DNA from: PALSA-505 sp963702235
Lineage (GTDB): Bacteria > Actinomycetota > Actinomycetes > Streptosporangiales > Streptosporangiaceae
Length of the DNA: 64,000 bases
Reading direction: 5' to 3'
Assembly: GCA_963702235.1 (NCBI GenBank)
Contig: CAVPBZ010000018.1
Coordinates: forward strand, 62,001 to 126,000
Below the pieces are notes generated by a model. That model was not told where the DNA came from. It saw only the letters and a program-made list of their open reading frames with translations, and did no database searches. The translations under genes were made by a program, and so were the position numbers. Every line of letters starts with the position of its first letter. The first letter of the stretch is position 1. Shown here in pieces: positions 28,723 to 37,444 of this stretch.

Positions 28723-29883
28723 TTACCGAACGCGCTCAGCTCCGTCCCGCGCGCGGAAGATGGCGGCGACCCGGTCGCGCGGCAGCGCGGGGCTGCGGTG
28801 ACCGTCCCGGCCGGTCATGTCCTCGTTGGCCACCAGGGCGTTGGCCACGGCCTCCTCGGTAGCCTGCACCACCGCGGTATAGAACGGATCCAGGTAGCCC
28901 CACGGGATCAGCCGCAGCTGGTCGTAGCGGTCCCCGTCGCCCGCTCCCAGAGTGGCCACGCCGGGCGTGATCGCGCCCGGGTTGCCGGTCGAGAAGGCCA
29001 GGAACAGGTCGCCGGAGAAGTGCGAGCCGGTCGTGCCGGTGCGGGCCAGCCCGAGCGTCACCCGCCGGGCCAGCGCCGTGGCCTGCTGCGGCAGCAGCGG
29101 GGCGTCCGTGCCGACGACCGCGATGACCGAGCCGGCGCCGGGCGGTGCCACCGAGAACCCGGCCATCGGGTTGTCGCCGGCCAGCGCCGCGCCCAGCGGC
29201 ACGCCGGCCAGGGTCAGCTCCTCCCTGGCGCCGAAGTTCGCCTGCACGAACACGCCCACGGTGTACCCGGTGCCGGCATAGGCGACCAGCCGGGACGCGG
29301 TGCCGGAGCCGCCCTTGAACTGGTAGCAGTTCATCCCGGTGCCGCCGCCGACCGAGCCCTCCTCGACCGGCCCGGCGGCGGCCGCCTCCAGCGCCTCGAT
29401 CGCCGTCTGCTCGGTGACGTGGTGGCCGTTGATGTCGTTCAGGTAGCCGTCCCAGGTCTCGGCGGCCACCGGCAGCAGCCACGCGTCGGCCAGGGCCGCA
29501 TGGTGCCGCACGGTCCAGGCGACGATCGCGGCGTGCGCCACCCCGACGGCGTGCGTGTTGGTGATCGCCACCGGCCCGGAGAACGTGCCGGACTCGCCGA
29601 TCCAGGAGACCCCGGTCATCTCCCCGTTGCCGTTCTGCGAGAAGAATCCGGCGATCACCGGGTCGCCAGCCCCGGCCGCCCCGCGCGGGTGGATGGCGGT
29701 CACGCCGGTGCGGACGCGGTCCCCGCGCACCAGCGTGGCGTAGCCGACCGCCACCCCGGGCACGTCGGTGATGGCGTTCCACCGGCCTGGGGTGCCGCCG
29801 AACGGGATGCCCAGCGCGCGGGCGCGCGGCTTGCCGGCCGGCGTGGCCAAGTGCGCGGCGACCGTGCCGTCTGCGTCCGCCAT
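28723..29883 (-). CDS. DmpA/P1-family self-processing N-terminal nucleophile aminopeptidase
   Basis: The 386-residue product matches peptidase family S58 (DmpA, BapA). The N-terminal part has NAITDVPGVAVGYATLV and TGVTAIHPRG; Asn/Glu-rich QNGNGEMTG and ITNTHAVGVAHAAIV follow. The autocleavage site is PPGAG251-S252VIAVVGTDAPL, where the new N-terminal Ser252 would be the nucleophile (Ser250 in DmpA). GSVGGGTGMNCYQFKGG is also typical. Members release D-amino acids, beta-alanine or other beta-amino acids from peptide N-termini. It is divergent from an aminotransferase-mmsA operon across 77 nt, which suggests a shared substrate. Confidence 0.88.
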   Translation of the reverse strand: MADADGTVAAHLATPAGKPRARALGIPFGGTPGRWNAITDVPGVAVGYATLVRGDRVRTGVTAIHPRGAAGAGDPVIAGFFSQNGNGEMTGVSWIGESGTFSGPVAITNTHAVGVAHAAIVAWTVRHHAALADAWLLPVAAETWDGYLNDINGHHVTEQTAIEALEAAAAGPVEEGSVGGGTGMNCYQFKGGSGTASRLVAYAGTGYTVGVFVQANFGAREELTLAGVPLGAALAGDNPMAGFSVAPPGAGSVIAVVGTDAPLLPQQATALARRVTLGLARTGTTGSHFSGDLFLAFSTGNPGAITPGVATLGAGDGDRYDQLRLIPWGYLDPFYTAVVQATEEAVANALVANEDMTGRDGHRSPALPRDRVAAIFRARDGAERVR

Positions 29884-29960
29884 AAGCCAGCCTCCCGGAT
29901 GAACACTATGCCGCGATCGGGCCGGAGCCGGACCGGCCGCCGTGCGGCAGACTAGGGGAC

Positions 29961-31286
29961 ATGACCGATGACCTGCTCGCCCGACACCGCGCCGTCCTGC
30001 CGGACTGGGTGGCGCTGAACTACGACCAGCCGCTGGAGATCACCAGCGGCAAGGGCTGCCGCGTGACCGACGCCGAAGGGCGCAGCTATCTCGACTTCTT
30101 CGGCGGCATCCTCACGAACATGCTCGGCTACGACGTCCCCGAAGTCCGCGAGGCGGTCGAGCGCCAGCTGGCCACCGGGGTGGTGCACACCTCCACGCTC
30201 TACCTGATCCGGCACCAGGTCGAGCTGGCCGAGAAGATCGCCCGGCTGTCCGGGATCTCCGATGCCAAGGTCTTCTTCACCAACTCGGGCACCGAGGCCA
30301 ACGAGACCGCGCTGCTGCTCGCCACCGCCGCCCGCGGATCGAACCAGGTGCTCGCGCTGCGCAACAGCTACCACGGCCGCTCGTTCGGCGCCGTCGCCAT
30401 CACCGGCAACGCGGCCTGGAAGCCGTCGGCGCACTCGCCGCTCAACGTGCACTACCTGCACGGCACCGACCGGCAGCTGCCCGCCTTCGCCGGCATGTCC
30501 GACGCCGAGTACACCAGGGCCGCCGTGGCCGACCTGCGGCACGTGCTGGCCACCGCGGTCGCGGCCGACGTGGCCTGCTTCATCGCCGAGCCGGTACAGG
30601 GCGTCGGCGGGTTCACGATGCCGCCGGCCGGCCTGTTCGCCGCGTACCGGGAGGTGTTCGACGAGCGGGGCATCCTGTTCATCTCCGACGAGGTGCAGAC
30701 CGGCTGGGGCCGGACCGGCGAGTCCTTCTGGGGCATCGGCGCGCACGGCGTGGTCCCGGACATGATGACGTTCGCCAAGGGCGTCGGCAACGGGTTCGCG
30801 CTGGGCGGCGTGGTCGCCCGCCGGGAGCTGATGGACGGGCTGCGGGTCAACGGCATCTCCACGTTCGGCGGCAACCCCGTGTCGACCGCTGCGGCGAACG
30901 CCACGCTCGACTACGTGCTCACGCATGACCTGCAGGCGCGGGCCGCCACGCTCGGCCAGCTGATCATCGGCGGGCTGCGGGACGCCGCCGGGCCGCTGCC
31001 CGCCGTCGGCGAGGTGCGGGGCAAGGGCCTGATGTTCGCGGTCGAGATGGTGGACCCGCTCACCCGCCAGCCCAGCCCGTCGCTAGCCGCCCGGGTGCTC
31101 GAGGAGACCAGGGGGCGCGGCCTGCTCGTCGGCAAGGGCGGCCTGTACGGGCACGCGCTGCGGATGGCCCCGCCGCTCACGCTGAGCAACGCCGAGGCCG
31201 AGGAGGGACTGGCCATCCTCATCGACGCGCTCCGCGCGGTCAGCGCCGATGCCACCACGGCCGCCCGGGAGGCCAGCCAGCGATGA
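29961..31286 (+). CDS. Class III aminotransferase (beta-alanine/AGXT2-like)
   Basis: The 441-residue enzyme has NSGTEANETALLLA, the PLP pocket D243 in LFISDEVQTGWGRTG and PLP lysine K273 in MMTFAKGVGNGFALGG. The FFGGILTNMLGYD N-terminus is typical of the AGXT2 and beta-alanine/4-aminobutyrate branch. Its stop overlaps the mmsA start (ATGA), so the product aldehyde is probably passed to that dehydrogenase: beta-alanine to malonate semialdehyde, or 3-aminoisobutyrate to methylmalonate semialdehyde. Divergent from the P1 peptidase gene. Confidence 0.88.
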   Translation: MTDDLLARHRAVLPDWVALNYDQPLEITSGKGCRVTDAEGRSYLDFFGGILTNMLGYDVPEVREAVERQLATGVVHTSTLYLIRHQVELAEKIARLSGISDAKVFFTNSGTEANETALLLATAARGSNQVLALRNSYHGRSFGAVAITGNAAWKPSAHSPLNVHYLHGTDRQLPAFAGMSDAEYTRAAVADLRHVLATAVAADVACFIAEPVQGVGGFTMPPAGLFAAYREVFDERGILFISDEVQTGWGRTGESFWGIGAHGVVPDMMTFAKGVGNGFALGGVVARRELMDGLRVNGISTFGGNPVSTAAANATLDYVLTHDLQARAATLGQLIIGGLRDAAGPLPAVGEVRGKGLMFAVEMVDPLTRQPSPSLAARVLEETRGRGLLVGKGGLYGHALRMAPPLTLSNAEAEEGLAILIDALRAVSADATTAAREASQR

Positions 31287-32776
31287 AGCACATCACGCAC
31301 TGGATCGGCGGCAAGTCCTGGCCCGGCGCGAGCGGCGCCGCGGGCGATATCTACGACCCCGCCACCGGCCAGGTCACCGGCACGGTGGACTTCGCCTCCG
31401 CAGCCGAGGTGGACGAGGCCGTGGCCACGGCCGCCGAGGCGGCGGCGGGCTGGCGGGACGCCTCCCTGGCCCGGCGCGCCGGGGTCATGTTCGCCTTCAG
31501 GGAGCTGATCCGGTCCCGTACCGACGAGCTGGCCGCCCTGATCAGCGCCGAGCACGGCAAGGTGATCAGCGACGCGGCCGGCGAGGTGGCCAGGGGCCTG
31601 GAGGTGGTCGAGTTCGCCTGCGGCATCCCGCACCTGCTCAAGGGCTCGTACTCGGAGAACGTGTCCACCCGGGTGGACGCGTACTCGATCAGGCAGCCGC
31701 TCGGCGTGGCGGCCGGCATCACGCCGTTCAACTTCCCCGCGATGGTGCCGATGTGGATGTTCCCCATCGCGATCGCCTGCGGCAACGCGTTCGTGCTCAA
31801 GCCGTCGGAGAAGGACCCGTCGGCGTCCGTGCTGCTCGCCGGGCTGCTGGCCGAGGCCGGCCTGCCCGACGGCGTGTTCAGCGTCGTGCACGGTGACGCG
31901 GTCGCGGTCAACGCGCTGCTCACGCACCCCGGCGTGGCCGCGGTCAGCTTCGTCGGCTCCACCCCGGTCGCCCGGCACGTGTACGAGACCGCGGCCGCGG
32001 CCGGCAAGCGGGTGCAGGCCCTCGGCGGCGCCAAGAACCACATGGTCGTGCTGGCCGATGCGGACCTGGACAACGCGGCCGACGCGGCCGTGTCGGCCGG
32101 GTTCGGCTCGGCGGGGGAGCGCTGCATGGCGGTCTCCGTCGTGGTCGCCGCGGACCAGGTCGCCGACGAGCTCGTCGGCAAGATCGCCGACCGGGTGGGC
32201 AGGCTGCGGGTCGGCCCGGCCAGCGACGGCAGCGCCGAGATGGGACCGCTGGTCACCCGGCCGCACCGCGACCGGGTGGCCGGCTACCTCGACGCGGGCG
32301 TGCGTGACGGCGCGGTGCTCGCCGTGGACGGCCGGGCGCACCCGGTCAGCGGCGACCCGGGCGGCTTCTGGCTCGGCCCGTCCGTGCTGGATCACGTGAC
32401 GCCGCAGATGTCCTGCTACACCGACGAGATCTTCGGCCCGGTGCTGTCGGTCGTCCGGGTGCCCTCGCCCGACGCCGCGCTCGAGCTGGTCAACGCGAAC
32501 CCGTACGGCAACGGGGTGGCGGTGTTTACCACCGCAGGCGGCGCGGCGCGCCGGTTCGTCAGCGAGGTCACCGTCGGCATGGTCGGCGTCAACGTGCCGA
32601 TCCCGGTGCCGATGGCCTACTACTCGTTCGGCGGCTGGAAGCAGTCCCTGTTCGGCGACACGCACATGCACGGCACCGAAGGCGTGCACTTCTACACCAG
32701 GGGCAAGGCCGTCACCTCGCGGTGGCCCGAGCCCGGCCCGGGCTCGGTCAGCCTCCGGTTCCCCGTCAGCAACTAG
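31283..32776 (+). CDS. mmsA: CoA-acylating (methyl)malonate-semialdehyde dehydrogenase
   Basis: A 497-residue aldehyde dehydrogenase with catalytic Cys281 in GERCMAVSV, PFNFPAMVPMWMFP and GGAKNHMVVLADAD. The position that holds the general-base Glu in ordinary aldehyde dehydrogenases is occupied by the AKNHMV segment, the hallmark of the CoA-dependent MmsA class, which gives acetyl-CoA or propionyl-CoA with loss of CO2. The N-terminus HITHWIGGK is also typical. Coupled by ATGA to the preceding aminotransferase. The following LLM gene is 10 nt downstream. Confidence 0.92.
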   Translation: MKHITHWIGGKSWPGASGAAGDIYDPATGQVTGTVDFASAAEVDEAVATAAEAAAGWRDASLARRAGVMFAFRELIRSRTDELAALISAEHGKVISDAAGEVARGLEVVEFACGIPHLLKGSYSENVSTRVDAYSIRQPLGVAAGITPFNFPAMVPMWMFPIAIACGNAFVLKPSEKDPSASVLLAGLLAEAGLPDGVFSVVHGDAVAVNALLTHPGVAAVSFVGSTPVARHVYETAAAAGKRVQALGGAKNHMVVLADADLDNAADAAVSAGFGSAGERCMAVSVVVAADQVADELVGKIADRVGRLRVGPASDGSAEMGPLVTRPHRDRVAGYLDAGVRDGAVLAVDGRAHPVSGDPGGFWLGPSVLDHVTPQMSCYTDEIFGPVLSVVRVPSPDAALELVNANPYGNGVAVFTTAGGAARRFVSEVTVGMVGVNVPIPVPMAYYSFGGWKQSLFGDTHMHGTEGVHFYTRGKAVTSRWPEPGPGSVSLRFPVSN

Positions 32777-32786
32777 GATCAGCCGG

Positions 32787-33536
32787 ATGAAGCAGGCCAT
32801 CGACGTCGGGCCGTTTGACGAGCTGTCTGACCCGCGGGTCCTGGCCGAGCTCGCGGCCGCCGCGGAGCAGCGGGGCTGGGACGGCTTCTTCGTCTGGGAC
32901 CACATCACCTACCGCGCGCCGGTGCGGGCCGTGGCCGACCCCTGGGTGGCGCTCGCGGCGGTCGCCTGCGCCACGAGCCGCCTGCGGCTCGGGCCGCTGG
33001 TGACCCCGCTGTCGCGCCGGCGCGTGCACAAGCTGGCCAGGGAGACGGTCACGCTGGACCTGCTGAGCTCGGGCCGCCTCACCCTGGGGGTCGGGCTGGG
33101 CAGCCCGCGCAACGGCGAGTTCGAGCCGTTCGGCGAGGTCAGCGATCCGCGTGAGCGCGCCCGTCTGCTCGACCAGGGGCTGGAGAACCTGACCAGCTAC
33201 TGGGGCGGTGAGTTCGAGCCGGTCCCGGTGCAGCGGCCCAGGATCCCGATCTGGGTGGCCGGGGAGTGGCCGCACCGGCGGCCGGTGCGGCGGGCGCTGC
33301 GCTGGGACGGCCTGTTCCCCACCGGCCTGCCGGGCCCGGAGGCGCTGGCCGAGCTGGCCGGCGAGATCCGCGCCGCACGCCCGGGCGGCGGCCCGTTCGA
33401 CCTGGTCGTCAACATCGCCCCGGGCGAGGACCCCGGGCCCTGGGCGCAGGCCGGCGCGACCTGGGTGGTCACTGACTTCGGCATCAGGCCCACCCTGGCG
33501 CAGGTGCGCGACGTGATCGATGCGGGTCCCGCCTGA
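32787..33536 (+). CDS. LLM-class flavin-dependent oxidoreductase
   Basis: The 249-residue TIM-barrel protein begins in the family style (ELAAAAEQRGWDGFFVWDHITYRAP), with LRLGPLVTPLSRRRVHKLARETVTLD and the glycine-rich LGVGLGSP region typical of luciferase-like monooxygenases and F420-dependent reductases. It is shorter than the usual 300-350 residues, lacking part of the C-terminal insertion. Cofactor (FMN or F420) and substrate are not deducible. It is the third gene of the aminotransferase-mmsA operon by spacing (10 nt). Confidence 0.8.
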   Translation: MKQAIDVGPFDELSDPRVLAELAAAAEQRGWDGFFVWDHITYRAPVRAVADPWVALAAVACATSRLRLGPLVTPLSRRRVHKLARETVTLDLLSSGRLTLGVGLGSPRNGEFEPFGEVSDPRERARLLDQGLENLTSYWGGEFEPVPVQRPRIPIWVAGEWPHRRPVRRALRWDGLFPTGLPGPEALAELAGEIRAARPGGGPFDLVVNIAPGEDPGPWAQAGATWVVTDFGIRPTLAQVRDVIDAGPA

Positions 33537-33564
33537 CCGCGGCAACGAGGCGGTCGCGAGCTTC

Positions 33565-33589
33565 GCCGGCCAGAAAGCGCTGGGCCGGC
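33565..33589. terminator. Possible stem-loop between convergent operons
   Basis: GCCGGCC at 33565-33571 pairs with GGCCGGC at 33583-33589 across an 11-nt loop, 29 nt after the LLM stop. On the minus strand a T6 run lies at about 33608-33613 just before it. It lies between convergent genes and could serve either. Confidence 0.4.
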
Positions 33590-33695
33590 CGCAGCGCCGT
33601 TCGGGATAAAAAACAGTCCGCAGTCAGCGTTCCGCGTCAGCTGCCGCGGCCGGGTCGCTGTCCTGGTTCACCCGTACCTCCGTATGCCGGCCTGA

Positions 33696-34580
33696 TCAGC
33701 CGCGGTAGGGGTGGGCGGGCAGGCCGGTGACCCCGGGGGTGCAGCGGTAAAGAGCGCCCGCCGCGGCGCCCGGACCCGCCGCTGCGGTGACGTACAGCAC
33801 GTCCAGGCCGGCCCCGCCGAACGCGCAGCTCGTCACGTTCTCGGCCGGAACGTCAAGCACGCGGTCCAGCCGGCCGCCGGTGTCGTACCTGTGCACCGCC
33901 GACCCGCCCCACAGCGCGACCCAGACGCAGCCTTCGGCGTTGACGGTGAGCCCGTCCGGCATAGCCTCCCCGGGCGGCAGGCTGGCGAAGGGCCGGCGCC
34001 CGCCGATCGCGCCGGTGGCCGCGTCGTAGTCGAAGACGTCCACCCGTCGGGTCGGGGAGTCCGCGTAGTATATCAGCCGCTCGTCCGGGCTCCAGCCGAT
34101 GCCGTTGGAGACGGTCACGCCCTCGACGAGGCGGGTGACACGGTGATCCGGATCCAGCCGGTACAGCGCGCCCGCCGCCGACACCTCGTCCTCGGCCATG
34201 GTCCCGGCGAAGAACCGCCCCGCCCGGTCGCACGCCCCGTCGTTCATCCGGACATCCGGCCGCCCCGCCCCGGCTTCAGCGAGCAGCCCGGTCTCGCCCG
34301 TCGCCGGGTCCAGCCACATAAACCCGTCCCTGACCGCCAGCACCAGCCCGCCGCCGGCTCTGCTGACCACCGCCCCGACCGGCTGCCCCACCTCCCAGCT
34401 GGCCTGCCCGCCAGCCTCATCCAGGAAGTGCACCCGTCCCGCCTGGATGTTGACCCAGTACAGCCCGCCCGCCGCCCCGTCCCAGTGCGGCCCTTCGGCC
34501 AGCGTGCCCGCCGCCACAGGGACGCGCTCGAGCGATCCGCTCACCGGTCCTGCCTCCCTGTTCGCCGTTCCGCCGCCCAT
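33696..34580 (-). CDS. SMP-30/gluconolactonase family sugar lactonase
   Basis: The 294-residue six-bladed beta-propeller has the metal ligands of the family: Glu29 in LAEGPHWD, Asn113 in RMNDGACD, Asn159 in VSNGIGWSPDE and Asp209 in MPDGLTVNAEG. Such enzymes open aldonolactones (glucono-, galactono-, arabinono-lactone) to the acids. ATG 34580 is chosen for GGAAGG six nt upstream. It is the last gene of a gabT / deaminase / lactonase operon (38 nt gap), an unexpected neighbour for amino-acid enzymes, and could alternatively supply the lactonase step absent from the sugar-acid operon 9 kb away. Confidence 0.88.
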   Translation of the reverse strand: MGGGTANREAGPVSGSLERVPVAAGTLAEGPHWDGAAGGLYWVNIQAGRVHFLDEAGGQASWEVGQPVGAVVSRAGGGLVLAVRDGFMWLDPATGETGLLAEAGAGRPDVRMNDGACDRAGRFFAGTMAEDEVSAAGALYRLDPDHRVTRLVEGVTVSNGIGWSPDERLIYYADSPTRRVDVFDYDAATGAIGGRRPFASLPPGEAMPDGLTVNAEGCVWVALWGGSAVHRYDTGGRLDRVLDVPAENVTSCAFGGAGLDVLYVTAAAGPGAAAGALYRCTPGVTGLPAHPYRG

Positions 34581-34618
34581 GATGGCCTTCCGTATTCCGT
34601 ATTCCGTATCCCGGAGCC

Positions 34619-35944
34619 TCAGAAGAACGTGTGGACGGCGTTGACGACCTCGTAGTTGTCGTCCACGACCGAGATGACCCGCCACTTGTCGAACATGGTG
34701 CACGGATGCGAGATGCCCAGGCCGACCAGGTCCCCGGGCGCGAGCCCGGATTCGGCCGGCACGCTCAGGTAGGCGTGCTGGTCGTCGAGCCTGGTCACCT
34801 GCATGCCCTGCGGCCGGCCCGGCTGCCCGCCGCGGCGGACCCGCAGCGGTACCGGCATCCCCTGGTCGAAGGAGACATCGCGGCGACCGGCGGACAGGAT
34901 CGCCAGGCCCGGCTCGGGCCGCGACAGCACCTGGGCCCACAGCTCGAACGCGGGGGTCAGAGCCGGGCCTGGCCGGGCCGCGCGCCCGTCGCCGGACCCC
35001 GCCGCGCCGGGCGCGAGGCCGGCGTACAGGCCGTGGTCATGGGTGATATAGGCGCCGCTGCGCAGCACGACCCGGTATCCGCCGCCGGGACCGCTGGCGC
35101 CCAGCTCGGCCGCCACCACGTCGAAGAACGCGCTGCCGCCCGCACTGAGGATCAAGTCATCCGGGCCGGGCGCCAGCTCGCGGAGCGCCTCGCCGAGCTT
35201 GCGCAGCTCCCGGCAGAAGCCGGCCACGGCAGCCAGCGTGGCCGGGCTGGCGTCGTGGCCGATGCCGCCCTCGTACCCGGCCGCTCCGGCCAGCCGGAGC
35301 GAGCCCGTCGCGGCGACCGCCTCGGCGACGGCCAGCGCCTGCGGCATGGTCCGGCAGCCGGTACGCCCGCCCGGGTAGCCCAGCTCGACCAGGACCGGCA
35401 GCCGCCGTCCCGGACAGCCGGCTCCGAACCCCTCGTCCAGCAGCCGTACGCCGTCGATGCTGTCCGCGTACACGTAGCAGTCGAACCCCCGGTCGGCGGC
35501 CATCTCGGCGGCCAGCCAGCCGATGCCGGCCCGGTCGGTCAGCTCGTTGGCGAGCAGGATCCGCGCGATTCCGAACGCACGGTAAACCTGCACGTGCCCG
35601 GCCGTGGCGGCCGTCACCGCCCAGGCCCCGGCGGCGAGCTGGCGGGCGAAAAGCTGCGGCGCCATCGTGGTCTTGCCGTGCGGGGCCAGGTCCACCCCGG
35701 CCGCCGCGCAGTAGCGCGCCATCTCCTCGATGTTCTGCCGGAGCGCGGTCTCCCGCAGCACGGCCAGCGGCAGGATGAACGCCCCGCCGAACAGGCCGGG
35801 ACGCCGCGCGCTCAGGTCAGCGGCCGTCACCGGCCCGATGCAGCCGAAGCCCTTCTCGCAGCCGCTGACCGGCCGCCGCCGCAGCGCGTCGACGGCGGCC
35901 GCCAGCGCGCCGGGGCGCACCCGGTCCGCGGGACCGGCGCTCAC
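34619..35944 (-). CDS. Fold-type III PLP amino acid deaminase / D-serine dehydratase-like protein
   Basis: The 441-residue protein has an alanine-racemase-type barrel followed by a D-serine-dehydratase-like C-terminal domain. The PLP lysine is K91 in LAPHGKTTMAPQLFARQ; VLVELGYPGGRTGCR is the conserved dehydratase/aldolase strand. The C-terminal ISHPCTMFDKWR contains the His/Cys pair that binds zinc in D-threonine aldolase and eukaryotic-type D-serine dehydratase. Start is GTG 35944, overlapping the gabT TGA (GTGA), so the two are coupled. It would deaminate or cleave a beta-hydroxy D-amino acid; substrate unknown. Confidence 0.85.
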   Translation of the reverse strand: MSAGPADRVRPGALAAAVDALRRRPVSGCEKGFGCIGPVTAADLSARRPGLFGGAFILPLAVLRETALRQNIEEMARYCAAAGVDLAPHGKTTMAPQLFARQLAAGAWAVTAATAGHVQVYRAFGIARILLANELTDRAGIGWLAAEMAADRGFDCYVYADSIDGVRLLDEGFGAGCPGRRLPVLVELGYPGGRTGCRTMPQALAVAEAVAATGSLRLAGAAGYEGGIGHDASPATLAAVAGFCRELRKLGEALRELAPGPDDLILSAGGSAFFDVVAAELGASGPGGGYRVVLRSGAYITHDHGLYAGLAPGAAGSGDGRAARPGPALTPAFELWAQVLSRPEPGLAILSAGRRDVSFDQGMPVPLRVRRGGQPGRPQGMQVTRLDDQHAYLSVPAESGLAPGDLVGLGISHPCTMFDKWRVISVVDDNYEVVNAVHTFF

Positions 35945-37299
35945 AGGGTGGCGAAGGCTTCCTCGAGGATGGTCAGTCCCTCGTCGAGCAGGTGCTCGGG
36001 GATGACCAGTGGCGGCAGGAACCGCAGCACGTTGCTGAACGTCCCGCAGGTCAGCACGACCAGGCCGGCCGCATGGCAGGCCGCGGCCACCTTCGCGGTG
36101 GACGCCGGGTCCGGCCTGAGGCCGCCGGGCTCGGCCAGCTCGACCGCGAGCATCGCGCCGCGGCCGCGCACGTCCGCGATCAGCGGGTACTTCTCCGCCA
36201 GCGCCTCCAGCCGCGGTCGCATGATCTCCTCGATCCGCCGGGCCCGCCCGGGCAGATCCTCGGCCTCCATCGTGGCGATCGCGCCGAGCGCGGCCGCGCA
36301 CGCGACCGGGTTACCGCCGTAGGTGCCGCCGAGGCCGCCGGCGTGCACTGCGTCCATCAGCTCGGCGCGGCCGGTGACGCCCGCGAGCGGCAGCCCGCCC
36401 GCGATTCCCTTGGCCGTGGTGACCAGGTCGGGAACCACACCCTCGTGCTCGCACGCGAACCAGTCGCCGGTGCGGCAGAATCCGCTCTGGATCTCGTCGG
36501 CGATGAGCACGATGCCGTGCTCGCGGCAGAACTCGGCCAGCCCGGGCAGGAACCCGGGCGGGGGCACGATGAAGCCGCCCTCACCCTGGATCGGCTCGAT
36601 GATGACCGCGGCCACGTTCGGCTCGCCCACCTGGGTGTGGATGAGCCCGGTGATCACGTCGAGCGCCTCGGCGGCGCAGCGCCTCGGGCCGCCCGGCCAG
36701 CGCAGCGGGTAGGCCATCGGCACCCGGTACACCTCGTTGGCGAACGGGCCGAACCGGTGCTTGTACGGCATGCTCTTCGCGGTCAGCGCCATCGTCAGGT
36801 TGGTGCGCCCGTGGTAGGCGTGGTCGAACGCCACGACCGCCTGCCGCCCGGTCGCGTGCCGGGCGATCTTCACCGCGTTCTCCACTGCCTCCGCGCCGGA
36901 GTTCACCAGGATGGACCGCTTGTCGTGGTCACCCGGGGTGCGGCGGGCTAGCTCCTCGCAGACCTCGACGTAGCTCTCGTACGGCGTGACCATGAAGCAG
37001 GTGTGGGTGAACCTGGCCGCCTGCTCGGTGACGCCCTCGACGACCCGCGAGGCGCTGTTGCCCACGGAGACCACGGCGATGCCAGCCCCGAAGTCGATCA
37101 GCGAGTTGTCGTCGGCGTCCACCAGCACGCCGCCCCCGGCCGCCTTGATGAATACGGGCAGCACGCTGCTGACCCCGCGGGCGACGGCCCGCTGCCGCCG
37201 TTCGAGCAGCGCGCGAGAGGCGGGACCGGGGATCTCGGTCACCAGGTTGCGCTGCTGGGGGAGTTCCGGGCCGGAGGGAATTCTGGTCTGTTCCGTCAT
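35941..37299 (-). CDS. gabT: 4-aminobutyrate (GABA) aminotransferase
   Basis: The 452-residue class III enzyme matches bacterial GabT: GAGIAVVSVGNS near 71-82, LVNSGAEAVENAVKIAR near 131-147, IEPIQGEGGFIVPPPGFL near 234-251, pocket Asp268 in LIADEIQSGFCRTG and PLP lysine K297 in VTTAKGIAGGLPLAG. It would convert GABA and 2-oxoglutarate to succinic semialdehyde and glutamate. No succinic semialdehyde dehydrogenase is next to it. It is first in a three-gene minus-strand operon with the deaminase and SMP-30 genes. Confidence 0.9.
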   Translation of the reverse strand: MTEQTRIPSGPELPQQRNLVTEIPGPASRALLERRQRAVARGVSSVLPVFIKAAGGGVLVDADDNSLIDFGAGIAVVSVGNSASRVVEGVTEQAARFTHTCFMVTPYESYVEVCEELARRTPGDHDKRSILVNSGAEAVENAVKIARHATGRQAVVAFDHAYHGRTNLTMALTAKSMPYKHRFGPFANEVYRVPMAYPLRWPGGPRRCAAEALDVITGLIHTQVGEPNVAAVIIEPIQGEGGFIVPPPGFLPGLAEFCREHGIVLIADEIQSGFCRTGDWFACEHEGVVPDLVTTAKGIAGGLPLAGVTGRAELMDAVHAGGLGGTYGGNPVACAAALGAIATMEAEDLPGRARRIEEIMRPRLEALAEKYPLIADVRGRGAMLAVELAEPGGLRPDPASTAKVAAACHAAGLVVLTCGTFSNVLRFLPPLVIPEHLLDEGLTILEEAFATL

Positions 37300-37444
37300 A
37301 CCGCCGACAATAAGCCACCATTGCCTCGGCGGTCTGTACGACCTTGGCCGACACCCAGGCTGGCCGCGGCGTCATCACGCCAGCGAGCATTGCCCAGGCC
37401 AGCTAGACGACCTATTCCGAGGGGCTTAAGGGGATTGCTTGGCC

